12,082 nucleotides of DNA from Candidatus Scatomorpha stercorigallinarum (GCA_018713375.1 DVOV01000164.1:1-12082), one strand, 5' to 3'. Counted from the first letter of the stretch, positions 1-9,535 are shown. Notes: generated from the letters alone by a model not told the origin. Made by a program: numbers and translations.

Positions 1-2
1 CG

Positions 3-1684
<1,682 letters not shown>

Positions 1685-1685
<1 letters not shown>

Positions 1686-2998
1686 TGAAAAAGGCCGCGA
1701 CGCCCGTGCTTTCGCTGCTCGCGCTGCTGCTCGTCTGCGGCGCGCTGATATCCCCGCGCGCCGCCACGGCGGGCATCGCGGAGATGGCGCCCGCGCCCTC
1801 CGCCGCCGTGGAGAGCGCCGCGCCCACGCCCTCCCCGACGCCGACGCCGACTCCCACGCCCACGCCCACGCCGGAGCCCACGCCCAGCGTGGCCAGGCTG
1901 CTCTTCGGCGGCGACCTGGTTATACACACCTCGCTGACGGACGACGCCGCGCAGGCCGACGGCAGCTATGACTTCGCGCCCATGTTCGAGGATGTGCAGG
2001 AGCTGATATCCTCGGCGGACTACGCCACCTGCTGCCTGGAAGCGGCGCTCACGGGCGAGCCGCCCTGGACGGGCTACCCGCTGTTCCACCTGCCGGACGG
2101 CATTGCCTATTCGCTCGCGGAGGTGGGCTTCGACCTGGTGAACACGGCCAGCAACCACGCCGTGGACGGCCGCCTGGCCGGCATCGTGCGCACGCTGGAC
2201 GTGCTGGACGAGGCGGGGCTGGACCACGTGGGCACCTACCGCACGCAGGAAGAGCGGGATGAGAACAGCGGCATCCTGGTGAAGGAGATAAACGGCATCA
2301 CGGCCGCGTTTCTGGACTTCACCTACGGCACCAACGCCATTCCCGTGGACGACTACCCCTACGCGGTGAACGTCTACAACCTGGACTATATGACCACGCT
2401 GGTGGACGTGGACTATGAGATGCTGGACGCGGACATGGCCGCCGCCCGCGCGCTGGATACGGACGTCATCATCGTCACCGTACACTGGGGCGCGGAGTAT
2501 CTCACCGGGCCCACGCAGTACCAGCGCTCGCTGGCCGACTATCTCTTCGCCCAGGGGGCGGACATCGTCATCGGCGGGCACCCGCATGTGCCGGAGCCGA
2601 TGGAGCTGCGGCGCGTGACGGACGAAAACGGCGCCGAGCGCACGTGTTTCCTCGTCTACAGCCTGGGCAACCTGCTCTCCGGGCAGGACAGGACCTATAC
2701 CGACCTCACGGCCATGGTCAGCATCGAGCTGACGAAGGACCCCTATACCGGCGGGACGGAGATAACTGCCGCCGGGTATACGCCGATGATCATGGTGGAC
2801 CTCTATGACTACGGCGTGACGGACCAGGGCTGGCGCTGCCGGCTCTGGGATTTGCGGCGGGCCATCGCAGACTATGAGTCCGGCGACGACCGCGGCGTCA
2901 TCACGCCCGGCATGTACAACGCGTTCGTGACGGCGCTCGACGACTGCGAGCGCATATTCGGGACGCTGGAATTCCCCGCGGAGGAGGACGCAGCATGA
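1685..2998 (+). CDS. CapA family protein (PGA_cap metallophosphatase-like), exported
   Basis: 437-residue exported protein of the CapA/poly-gamma-glutamate synthesis family, a metallophosphoesterase-like fold. Residues 1-30 are a Lys-led hydrophobic signal or anchor. Residues ~47-68 are a Thr-Pro repeat linker. The PGA_cap domain follows: GGD (D77), NTASNHAVD (N157, H158), VTVHWGAEY (H267), GGHPHVPEP (H299, H301) and YSLGNLLS, the conserved metal-site signature of the family. ATG 1685 overlaps the uvrB stop and has GGGGTGAG a few bases upstream; a GTG one codon earlier is the alternative. Despite the family name there are no capB/capC/pgsA partners nearby, so a role in poly-gamma-glutamate is not supported here; stand-alone CapA proteins are common in Clostridia and their substrates are mostly unknown. 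The protein probably acts outside the membrane on a cell-wall or polymer substrate (inference). Confidence 0.9.
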
Positions 2999-5550
2999 AG
3001 CTGATGATATTGGACGGCAACAGCATCGTCAACCGCGCGTACTACGGCGTGCGGCCGCTGAACGCGCCGGACGGCACGCCTACCAACGCCGTTTACGGCT
3101 TTCTCGCCATTTTGCAGCGGCTGCTGGAGGAGAGCGCGCCGGACGCGCTCTGCGTGGCCTTCGACCTGCCGGAGCCGACCTTCCGCCACCGGCAGTACGC
3201 GGGCTATAAGGCCCAGCGCAAGCCGATGCCGGAGGACCTGGCGGCGCAGATGCCCGTGCTCAAGCGCGTGCTGGAGGAGATGGGCGTCCGCCGGCTGGAG
3301 GCGGCGGGCTGGGAGGCCGACGACATCCTCGGCACGGCGGCGAAAAAGTGCGCCGCCGCCGGCTGGGGCTGCGAGATCGTCACCGGCGACCGGGACAGCT
3401 TCCAGCTCATCGGCGGCGGGGCCGCCGTGCGCTTCGTGAAGTCCCGCATGGGCCGGGAGGAGACGGCGCTCTACGACACGGCGCGCTTCGAGGCCGAGTA
3501 CGGCTTCGCCCCGCCGCTGATGGTGGACCTGAAGGCCCTGATGGGCGACGCCTCCGACAACATCCCCGGCGTGCCGGGGATAGGCGAAAAAACGGCGCTC
3601 GACCTGGTGCGCCGCTACGGCGGCATAGACGCCATCTATGCGCAGATAGACACGCTGGACATCCGCGAGGCCGTGCGCAAAAAGCTCGCCGCCGGCGAGG
3701 AGAGCGCGCGCTTGAGCTACGAGCTGGCCACCATCCGCTGCGACGCGCCGGTGGAGGTGGAGCCGGAGGCCCTGCGCTGGGACCGGGACTTCCGGCCCGG
3801 GCTCTACGCCCTGTTTTCCTCGCTCGGCTTCAACCGCTTCATTGAAAAATGGGGCCTGGCCCCGGGCGGGCAGCCGGAGGAAGCCGCGCCCGCGGGGCCG
3901 GAGGCCCTGCCCGACCTCGGCGCGCTGCCGGCGGAGGAGGTCATCGCTCGGCTCTCCGCCGCGCCCTATGTCTCCGTCCTCGCCGCCGGGGGGCTCGACG
4001 AGCTGGCGCTCTGCGACGGGCAGGCCGTTTTTTCCTCCCGCTGGGCGGGAAACGGCGAGGGGCACGAGCGCGTGCTCGCGCGCCTCTTCTCCCCGGACGT
4101 GAAAAAAGTGGGCCAGGACGTGAAGGACCTGATGCGCGCGCTGCTCGCAGAGGGGCGCGGCATCGAGGGCTTCGTCTTCGACACGGCCCTGGCCGGCTAT
4201 GTCCTCGACCCCACGGAGAGCGGCTATGACGCCGCGCGCCTGGCCGCGCGCCACCTGGGCGGCGAGACGGCGGAGGCCCAGGCCCTCTGGCAGCTCTATC
4301 CCGTGCTGGAGGGGAAGCTCCGCGAGGCGGAGGCGCTGGAGCTCTACCAGTCCATCGAGCTGCCGCTCTGCTCCGTGCTCGCGGAGATGGAGCACAAGGG
4401 CTTCCTGGTGGACCGCCGGGCCCTGGCCGCGTTCGGCGAGAGCCTGGGCGGCGGCATAGAAAAACTGCAGCAGGACATCTGGCGCCAGGCGGGGCACGAG
4501 TTCAACATCAACTCGCCCAAGCAGCTCGGCGAGGTGCTCTTCGAGGAGCTGATGCTGCCCGCCGGGAAAAAGACCAAGACCGGCTGGAGCACCAACGCCG
4601 ACGTGCTGGAAAAGCTCATAGGCAAGCACCCGATCGTCTCCGAGATACTCGACTACCGGATGCTCGCCAAGCTCAAAAGCACCTATGCCGAGGGGCTCAT
4701 CAAGGTCATCTCGCCGGACGGGCGCATACACACGAATTTCAAGATGACCGTCACCGCCACGGGGCGAATTTCGAGCACGGAGCCGAATTTGCAGAACATC
4801 CCCGTGCGGCGCGAGCTGGGCGGGGAGATACGGAAGATGTTCGTTGCGCCGGAGGGCAGCGTCCTTGTTGACGCCGACTACAGCCAGATAGAGCTGCGTA
4901 TCCTCGCGCACATCTCCGGCGACGCGACGATGCAGCGGGCCTTTTTGAGCGGCGAGGACATCCACGCCGTCACCGCCTCGCAGGTGTTCGGCGTGCCGCT
5001 GGAGCAGGTGACGCCGCAGATGCGCAGCCACGCCAAGGCTGTCAATTTCGGCATCGTCTACGGCATCTCCGCCTTTTCGCTGGCGCAGGACATCGGCGTG
5101 CGCCCGCGGGAGGCGCAGGCCTATATCGACGCCTATCTGGAAAAATACCACGGCGTGCGCGAATACATGGAGCGCGTGATCGCCGAGGCCAAGGAGCGCG
5201 GCTATGTGGAGACGCTCTATCACCGCCGGCGGCCGATGCCGGAGCTGAAGAGCGCCAACCGCAACACGCGCGCTTTCGGCGAGCGCGTGGCGCGCAACAT
5301 GCCCATCCAGGGCACGGCCGCGGACATCATCAAGCTGGCGATGGTCAACGTCCGCCGGCGGCTGAGGGCCGAGGGCCTGCGCGCGCAGCTCATATTGCAG
5401 GTGCACGACGAGCTGATCGCCGAGTGCCCCGAGGAGGAGGCGGAGCGCGTTATGGCGCTGCTGACGGAGGAGATGGAGAACGCGGCCAGGCTCTCCGTAC
5501 CGCTGACGGTGGAGGCCCACTGCGCCCGCAGCTGGGCGGAGGCGCACTGA
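2995..5550 (+). CDS. polA: DNA polymerase I, proofreading site lost
   Basis: 851-residue repair and Okazaki-fragment polymerase, family A. Residues 1-~290 are the 5'-3' exonuclease (GYKAQRKPMPEDL, GWEADDILGT, VTGDRDSFQLI, GDASDNIPGVPGIGEKTA). Residues ~320-430 are a 3'-5' exonuclease-like fold whose ExoI segment reads YVSVLAAGG where E. coli has the metal-binding DxE; the acidic residues are absent, so proofreading is predicted inactive, as in Taq and Bst enzymes. The polymerase domain is intact: TATGRISSTEPNLQNIPVR, motif A DADYSQIELR (D628), motif B RSHAKAVNFGIVYG (K681, F685, Y689), motif C QVHDE (H804, D805, E806). ATG 2995 overlaps the capA stop by 4 nt (ATGA) and has GGAGGAGG seven bases upstream, so translation is likely coupled to the upstream gene. 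Confidence 0.98.
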   Translation: MKLMILDGNSIVNRAYYGVRPLNAPDGTPTNAVYGFLAILQRLLEESAPDALCVAFDLPEPTFRHRQYAGYKAQRKPMPEDLAAQMPVLKRVLEEMGVRRLEAAGWEADDILGTAAKKCAAAGWGCEIVTGDRDSFQLIGGGAAVRFVKSRMGREETALYDTARFEAEYGFAPPLMVDLKALMGDASDNIPGVPGIGEKTALDLVRRYGGIDAIYAQIDTLDIREAVRKKLAAGEESARLSYELATIRCDAPVEVEPEALRWDRDFRPGLYALFSSLGFNRFIEKWGLAPGGQPEEAAPAGPEALPDLGALPAEEVIARLSAAPYVSVLAAGGLDELALCDGQAVFSSRWAGNGEGHERVLARLFSPDVKKVGQDVKDLMRALLAEGRGIEGFVFDTALAGYVLDPTESGYDAARLAARHLGGETAEAQALWQLYPVLEGKLREAEALELYQSIELPLCSVLAEMEHKGFLVDRRALAAFGESLGGGIEKLQQDIWRQAGHEFNINSPKQLGEVLFEELMLPAGKKTKTGWSTNADVLEKLIGKHPIVSEILDYRMLAKLKSTYAEGLIKVISPDGRIHTNFKMTVTATGRISSTEPNLQNIPVRRELGGEIRKMFVAPEGSVLVDADYSQIELRILAHISGDATMQRAFLSGEDIHAVTASQVFGVPLEQVTPQMRSHAKAVNFGIVYGISAFSLAQDIGVRPREAQAYIDAYLEKYHGVREYMERVIAEAKERGYVETLYHRRRPMPELKSANRNTRAFGERVARNMPIQGTAADIIKLAMVNVRRRLRAEGLRAQLILQVHDELIAECPEEEAERVMALLTEEMENAARLSVPLTVEAHCARSWAEAH

Positions 5551-6362
5551 TGACGACATTCGAAGAAGCGGCGAAGATGCTCGACGAGGCCGCCGAGAGC
5601 CTGCCGCCGGAGATATTCGAGCGGTTGAACGGCGGCGTCAACCTGCTGCCCGCGCGTAAGACCGACCAGAACGGCCTGCTGGTGATGGGCACCTACAACG
5701 TGAACGCCATGGGCCGCTATGTGGAGATCTACTACGGCTCCTTCCGCTCGCTATACCGCGACGCGCCGCCGGAAAAATGGCGCCGGGAGCTGACAAAGAC
5801 GCTCAAGCACGAGCTCACGCACCACGTGGAGAGCCTGGCCGGCGACCGCAGTTTGGAAAAATGGGACGAGCGGCACGTGGCCGAGCTGCTCTCCGGCCTG
5901 GCGGAGCCACTGCGCGCGGAGAGCGTCATATTCATCGACGCGGACGGCGCGGGGCTGGCCCCGCTGGCGGCGGGGCTTTTCCGCGAGGCGCTGCGCGCGG
6001 AGGGCGTGGAGATACCGAACGCCTTCGCCGGGCTGAGCGCGGCCGCGCGCGTGAACCCGCGCGCCGTGAAGGCCGCGGCGCGCTACGGCGCGGACATCTC
6101 CGGCTACGCGCCGGCGGAGGCCACGGCGGAGCTGCTGGGGCGCTACGAGGCCGCGCTGTGCATGACGGAGCGGCAGGCGGACGCGCTGGCGGAGCGCTAC
6201 CCGGCCTTTGACGAGCGGCTGCTCTGCCTGGGCGAGGCGGACATCGCGCCCCCCGCGCTGGACACCCAGGGCGGCTGGAACCGCGTTTCCGACGCGCTGG
6301 CGCGGGAGATAGACTACCTGCTCGACGAGCTGCTGGGGGCGGAGGGTGATGAGGATACGTGA
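5550..6362 (+). CDS. Zincin-like metallopeptidase fused to a degenerate LMW phosphotyrosine phosphatase-like domain
   Basis: 270 residues in two apparent domains. Residues ~1-118 resemble the small bacterial metallopeptidase family (COG3824/DUF1025 type), with the zinc signature HELTHH (H87, E88, H91) followed by a Trp-Asp-Glu patch (105-107). Residues ~124-264 look like an LMW phosphatase/arsenate reductase fold: VIFIDADGAGLAPLAAGLF aligns with the usual VLFVCxGNxCRSPMAE P-loop, and later blocks (ISGYAPAEATAELL, AALCMTERQADAL, GGWNRVSDALAREI) follow the family order. The nucleophilic Cys is Asp130, the P-loop Arg is Leu136 and the following Ser is Ala137, so phosphatase activity is not expected; Asp238 survives at the general-acid position but without its usual Pro. 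ATG 5550 overlaps the polA stop by 1 nt and has GGAGG seven bases upstream; the frame is open further upstream inside polA, but that part is a shadow. The fusion assignment rests on my reading of motifs, with no search behind it. Confidence 0.75.
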   Translation: MTTFEEAAKMLDEAAESLPPEIFERLNGGVNLLPARKTDQNGLLVMGTYNVNAMGRYVEIYYGSFRSLYRDAPPEKWRRELTKTLKHELTHHVESLAGDRSLEKWDERHVAELLSGLAEPLRAESVIFIDADGAGLAPLAAGLFREALRAEGVEIPNAFAGLSAAARVNPRAVKAAARYGADISGYAPAEATAELLGRYEAALCMTERQADALAERYPAFDERLLCLGEADIAPPALDTQGGWNRVSDALAREIDYLLDELLGAEGDEDT

Positions 6363-6801
6363 CGCGCGCGCAGGCGACGCCGGCGCCATCGACGCCCTGG
6401 AGCGGCAGTGCTTCGCCGACCCCTGGCCGGAGGAGGCCGTGGCCGCCTATATAAACGGCGGAAACTGCCTGATGCTCTGCGCCGAGGGCGAGGGCGGCGA
6501 GCTGCTGGGCTACGTGGGGATGCAGCACGTGCTCGACGAGGGCTATATCGGCAACGTCTGCACCGCGCCGCAGCACCGCCGGCGGGGCGTGGCCCGCGCG
6601 CTGCTCGCGGAGCTGGAATCGCGCTCGCGCCGCCTGGGCCTCGCCTTCCTCACGCTGGAGGCGCGCGCTTCCAACGCGGCGGCCATCGCCCTCTACGAGG
6701 GCGCGGGCTATGAGCGCGTGGGGACGCGGCCCGGATATTACCAACACCCGGCGGAGGACGCCGTTATCATGACACTTTTTCTGAAAGAGGGACGGACATG
6801 A
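6349..6801 (+). CDS. rimI: Ribosomal-protein-alanine N-acetyltransferase (RimI-type GNAT)
   Basis: 150-residue GNAT acetyltransferase that uses acetyl-CoA to acetylate an N-terminal amine, classically of ribosomal protein S18. The start (MRIRDARAGDAGAIDALE), the family-typical CFADPW, the acetyl-CoA loop NVCTAPQHRRRGVARALL (R77-x-x-G80-x-A82), LEARASNAAAIALYEGAGY, and the RimI-specific tail RPGYYQHPAEDAVIMTLFL are all present, and the length is standard. ATG 6349 is preferred over the GTG at 6346 because GGAGG (6341-6345) would abut the GTG. The gene overlaps the preceding one by 14 nt and tsaD by 4 nt. A rimI-tsaD pair is a familiar bacterial arrangement, usually together with tsaB and tsaE, which are not seen here. 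Confidence 0.95.
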   Translation: MRIRDARAGDAGAIDALERQCFADPWPEEAVAAYINGGNCLMLCAEGEGGELLGYVGMQHVLDEGYIGNVCTAPQHRRRGVARALLAELESRSRRLGLAFLTLEARASNAAAIALYEGAGYERVGTRPGYYQHPAEDAVIMTLFLKEGRT

Positions 6802-7799
6802 TCATACTTTCCGTGGAGACCTCCTGCGACGAGACCGCCGTGGCCCTGGTGCGCGACGGGCGCGAGGTGCTCACAGACCAGATATTCTCCCAGGCCGACC
6901 TGCACGCCGTCTACGGCGGCGTGGTGCCGGAGATCGCCTCCCGCAGCCACACGGAGGTCATCAGCTACCTGGCGCAGCGGGCGCTCTCCGCCGCCGGCGT
7001 CACGCGCCGGGACATCGGCGCCGTGGCCGTGACCTATGCGCCGGGGCTGATCGGCGCGCTGCTCGTGGGCGTGAATTTCGCAAAGGCCGCGGCGCTGGCG
7101 CTGAACGTGCCGCTGGTGCCCGTGCACCACATCCGCGGGCACATCGCCGCCAACTACCTCGCCTTCCCCGAGCTGGAGCCGCCCTTCCTCTGCCTTGCCA
7201 TCTCCGGCGGGAACACCATGCTCGTGGACGTGCGCGGGTATACGGACATGCGCGTCCTCGGCGCCACGCGCGACGACGCCGCCGGCGAGTGCTTCGACAA
7301 GACGGCGCGCGTGCTGGGCCTGCCCTATCCCGGCGGCAAGCCGCTGGACGACCTCTCGCAGGGCGGGGACGACGGCAAATACCGCCTGCCCATAGGGCAT
7401 GTGGAGGGCGAGCCCTATGAGATGAGCTTCTCCGGGCTGAAAACGGCCGTCATCAACCTGGTGCATACGGCGGAGCAGCGCGGCGAGGAGCTCGACCGCG
7501 CCTCCCTCGCGGCCAGTTTCTGCCGCGCGGTGAGCGAGAGCCTGGTGCCGCGGACGATGGCCGCGGCGAAGGAGCTGGGCTACGGCAAGATCGCCGTGGC
7601 CGGCGGCGTGGCCGCCAATTCGCGCATCCGCCGGGACTTCGCCGCGGCGGCGGAGGCCGCGGGCGACCGGCTCTACATACCTCCGCTGAGGCTCTGCGGG
7701 GACAATGCGGCCATGATCGGCTCGCAGGGCTATTACGAATTCATGGCCGGGGCGCGGGCGGGGGCGGACCTCAACGCCCACGCCACCATGGAGCTCTGA
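6798..7799 (+). CDS. tsaD: tRNA N6-threonylcarbamoyladenosine37 transferase TsaD
   Basis: 333-residue ASKHA-fold enzyme that transfers the threonylcarbamoyl group from threonylcarbamoyl-AMP to A37 of ANN-decoding tRNAs, working in the cytoplasm with TsaB and TsaE. Motifs: ILSVETSCDETAVALVRDG at the N terminus, VVPEIASRSH, the metal ligands HIRGH (H111, H115), AISGGNTMLVDV, GECFDKTARVLGLPYPGG, SFSGLKTA, GGVAANSRIR, and CGDNAAMIG with the third metal ligand (D302). Length and order match the family. ATG 6798 overlaps the rimI stop by 4 nt and has GAGGG six bases upstream. Its substrate class includes tRNA-Thr, and a tRNA-Thr gene lies about 1.2 kb downstream; that proximity may be chance. Confidence 0.98.
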   Translation: MIILSVETSCDETAVALVRDGREVLTDQIFSQADLHAVYGGVVPEIASRSHTEVISYLAQRALSAAGVTRRDIGAVAVTYAPGLIGALLVGVNFAKAAALALNVPLVPVHHIRGHIAANYLAFPELEPPFLCLAISGGNTMLVDVRGYTDMRVLGATRDDAAGECFDKTARVLGLPYPGGKPLDDLSQGGDDGKYRLPIGHVEGEPYEMSFSGLKTAVINLVHTAEQRGEELDRASLAASFCRAVSESLVPRTMAAAKELGYGKIAVAGGVAANSRIRRDFAAAAEAAGDRLYIPPLRLCGDNAAMIGSQGYYEFMAGARAGADLNAHATMEL

Positions 7800-7803
7800 G
7801 GCC

Positions 7804-8532
7804 ATGGGCGTGCACGAGGGCCACCGCGAGCGGCTGCGCCGCCGCTTCGCCGAGCACGGGCTGGAAAACTTTGACGATGTGAACGTCCTGGAGCTGCTGC
7901 TCTTCTATGTCCGGCCGCGGCAGGACACCAACGAGCTGGCCCACCGCCTGATAGACTACTTCGGCTCCATCGACCGCGTGTTCGACGCGCGCCTGGGCGA
8001 CCTGGAGCGCGTGGAGGGCGTGGGGCGGGAGACGGCGGCCTTTTTGCACCTCATCCCGCAGGTGAGCCGCCGCTACATGGAGCGCAAGTGGCGCCCCGGC
8101 GAGCTGATGGACTCCGCCGGGGCGGCGGGGCGCTTCCTGCTGCCGCTGTTCGCCCACGAGCGCAGCGAGGTGGTGTACATGGTCTGCCTGGATGCGCGCT
8201 GCGCCTATCTCAACAGCCGCGCCATGGCCCGCGGCACGGGCCACTTTGCCGAGGTCAGCACCCGCAGCCTGGTGGAGTACGTCCTCGGGCAGAACGCCGC
8301 CAAGGCCATCGTCGCCCACAACCACCCGCAGGGCCTGGCCCTGCCCTCGCGCGAGGACGAGATCGCCACGGAAAAGCTGCTCTTCGCCCTGGCGTCCGTA
8401 GAGGTGGAGCTGGTGGACCACATCATCGTCGCCGGGCAGCAGTTCGCCTCCCTGGCCGAGAGCGGGCTCATCGGCCGCGCGCGGGAGCGGCTGCACGCGC
8501 AGATGCGCAGCATCGAGCGTGCGGAGGGATAG
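7804..8532 (+). CDS. radC: RadC family protein (JAB/MPN+ metalloprotein)
   Basis: 242 residues. The N-terminal part is the UPF0758 helical region (HEGHRERLRRRFAEHGLENF) with a helix-hairpin-helix-like LERVEGVGRETAAFL around residues 68-82. The C-terminal JAB/MPN domain carries a full JAMM metal signature: E122, then H172-N-H174-P-Q-G and D185, with ten residues between H174 and D185. RadC was named as a DNA-repair protein, but that role is disputed; the fold predicts a metal-dependent hydrolase or deubiquitinase-like peptidase of unknown substrate. It starts 4 nt after the tsaD stop and appears to be the last gene of the operon, since more than 400 non-coding bases follow. I see no convincing GC hairpin plus T-run directly after the stop. 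Confidence 0.95.
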   Translation: MGVHEGHRERLRRRFAEHGLENFDDVNVLELLLFYVRPRQDTNELAHRLIDYFGSIDRVFDARLGDLERVEGVGRETAAFLHLIPQVSRRYMERKWRPGELMDSAGAAGRFLLPLFAHERSEVVYMVCLDARCAYLNSRAMARGTGHFAEVSTRSLVEYVLGQNAAKAIVAHNHPQGLALPSREDEIATEKLLFALASVEVELVDHIIVAGQQFASLAESGLIGRARERLHAQMRSIERAEG

Positions 8533-8922
8533 GCTGCATACCTTCCTTCACGCGGCCGGGCGCAGGGCGGGCATACTGGTTATGTTAACCGCGTCACCGG
8601 CAGTTTTCAACATCGGTTTTGGGTGCTCCGGCCCGCCGGGCGGCCCGGGCCGCGCAGAATCAGGCTTTGCGCCGCCGGCGGCTGTGGGAAACCCTGTTGA
8701 TAATGTTGATAACTCTCTGCATAGGGCGCGCGGCGCGTCAGTTATGTCAAGGGCGCGCCGGCGGAGCGCGCGCGAAGGCGGTCGAAAAACGCCGCATAGC
8801 GCCGGTATCCCGAACGCCTCCGCCGCCCGGCGCGCGCCGCGTGAGGCAGGATTTGATGCAATATTACAGAACGTAATCAAAACGGGCGCAAGATGGCGGC
8901 CGTGCGCGAGAAGAAAAACCTG
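8533..8922 (+). other. Non-coding spacer between radC and the tRNA promoter, palindrome-rich
   Basis: About 390 bases without a credible gene; open frames here on both strands lack ribosome binding sites and recognisable composition. It contains GGTTA-TGT-TAACC (8578-8590), a weak ACCG...CGGTTTT hairpin around 8595-8620 that might serve as a poor terminator, the self-complementary strings GCCCGCCGGGC (8631-8641), GGCCCGGGCC (8642-8651) and GCCGCCGGCGGC (8671-8682), the tandem nonamer at 8695-8712, and ATTAC...GTAAT (8863-8877). No function is assigned. Confidence 0.6.
8695..8712 (-). repeat. Tandem nonamer TGTTGATAA x2, DnaA-box-like on the minus strand
   Basis: Two exact, abutting copies of TGTTGATAA. 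On the minus strand each reads TTATCAACA, one mismatch from the DnaA-box consensus TTATNCACA. Three bases beyond them (8683-8691) the minus strand reads TTTCCCACA, a weaker match. The layout resembles the clustered boxes near dnaA in Clostridia, but dnaA, dnaN and an AT-rich unwinding element are not present here, so origin function is not claimed. Confidence 0.45.
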
Positions 8923-8951
8923 TTGACTTTATCCCGGCTCTGTGATAAAAT
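8923..8951 (+). promoter_or_regulatory. Sigma-A type promoter with extended -10, for tRNA-Thr
   Basis: TTGACT (8923-8928) is followed by a 17-base spacer and TAAAAT (8946-8951), with the TGN extension (TG at 8943-8944) directly before the -10. Transcription would start near 8958, about 14 bases before the mature tRNA. Spacing and both hexamers are close to consensus, and the position directly upstream of the tRNA supports it. Confidence 0.85.
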
Positions 8952-8971
8952 TTTCAGGCGCGAAAAGGCGT

Positions 8972-9047
8972 GCTGGCATAGCTCAGTCGGTAGAGCAGCT
9001 GATTCGTAATCAGCAGGTCGTGTGTTCGAGTCACATTGCCAGCTCCA
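8972..9047 (+). tRNA. tRNA-Thr, anticodon CGT
   Basis: A complete 76-nt cloverleaf. The acceptor stem is GCTGGCA (8972-8978) with TGCCAGC (9037-9043), followed by discriminator T and a genome-encoded CCA (9045-9047). The D arm is GCTC...GAGC. The anticodon stem is GCTGA/TCAGC (8998-9002 and 9010-9014) around loop TTCGTAA, giving anticodon CGT at 9005-9007, which reads ACG threonine codons. The T arm is GTGTG-TTCGAGT-CACAT. As an ANN-decoding tRNA with A at position 37 it is a potential substrate of the TsaD encoded upstream. Confidence 0.97.
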
Positions 9048-9052
9048 AGCCA

Positions 9053-9093
9053 AGCCGGGCCTGACGGGAAGTCGGGCCCGGCTCTTTGTATTT
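9053..9093 (+). terminator. Rho-independent terminator after tRNA-Thr
   Basis: The stem AGCCGGGCC (9053-9061) pairs perfectly with GGCCCGGCT (9075-9083), and an inner GAC/GTC pair shortens the loop to GGGAA. The following CTTTGTATTT is a broken but T-rich tail. It sits six bases after the tRNA CCA end. Confidence 0.8.
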
Positions 9094-9125
9094 CGGAGGC
9101 AGCTCCGCGGCTTTTGAGTTGCCGT

Positions 9126-9188
9126 GCAGGGGCGCAGGCCCCTGCGATCTCTTTCTGAGAGATTTCTTTTTGTCTTGTCAAAAAGAAA
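9126..9188. repeat. Three adjacent hairpins in the left arm of the palindromic element
   Basis: GCAGGGGC/GCCCCTGC (9126-9133 and 9138-9145), ATCTCT/AGAGAT (9147-9152 and 9158-9163) and TTTCTTTTTG/CAAAAAGAAA (9163-9172 and 9179-9188) follow one another with almost no gap. Two of the three have counterparts in the right arm. Confidence 0.75.
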
Positions 9189-9308
9189 CCCCTCAGACTC
9201 CAAAGAGAAAACCGCTTGGTGCTCGTCGGAAGATAAATCCGATTGTCACCCAACTTCTGTACCTCGAAAAGTGGTCATCCCGAATGGTGAATGACGTAAG
9301 CCACCAAA

Positions 9309-9423
9309 ACCGTGCATTGCTCCCTGCGGTCGCGGCACTAACGGCCCAAAATATGCGGCGTTTTAGGCCGGTCCCGACTACTTGCTCGTCAGTGCCGCGA
9401 GCGTAAGCGAAGCTTTGCACGGT
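9309..9423. repeat. Nested central palindrome of the element
   Basis: ACCGTGCA/TGCACGGT form the outer arms (8 of 8), CGCGGCACT/AGTGCCGCG the middle arms (9 of 9), and CGGCC-C-AAAA with TTTT-A-GGCCG (9342-9351 and 9361-9370, one C-A mismatch) the innermost hairpin, which sits off-centre. Imperfect pairing fills parts of the gaps. Confidence 0.75.
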
Positions 9424-9535
9424 CGGCGATGCGGACAGTCATTCATCATTAGGGATTGGAACTATTCGGTGCCGCAAGGTTTGGTAAAAACCGGCTTTTG
9501 GCTACGACACGCACCCAAGCGCTTTTCTTTGGGGC

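Noticed and set aside
5424..5549. Upstream in-frame extension of the metallopeptidase fusion into polA
   Set aside because: The added 42 residues are Gly/Arg-rich shadow sequence; ATG 5550 has a well-placed GGAGG and the usual stop-start overlap.
2872..5559. 895-codon open frame on the minus strand opposite polA
   Set aside because: polA has complete, ordered family motifs on the plus strand; the long antisense frame follows from GC-rich third positions and has no recognisable domain.
8519..8926. 135-codon plus-strand frame after radC, and a 110-codon minus-strand frame over the same bases
   Set aside because: No ribosome binding site, no recognisable motif, and mutual overlap on opposite strands in a palindrome-rich spacer.
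8954..9253. Minus-strand frame containing NVTRTHDLLITNQLLYRLSY
   Set aside because: That peptide is the antisense translation of the tRNA-Thr gene, a familiar spurious annotation.
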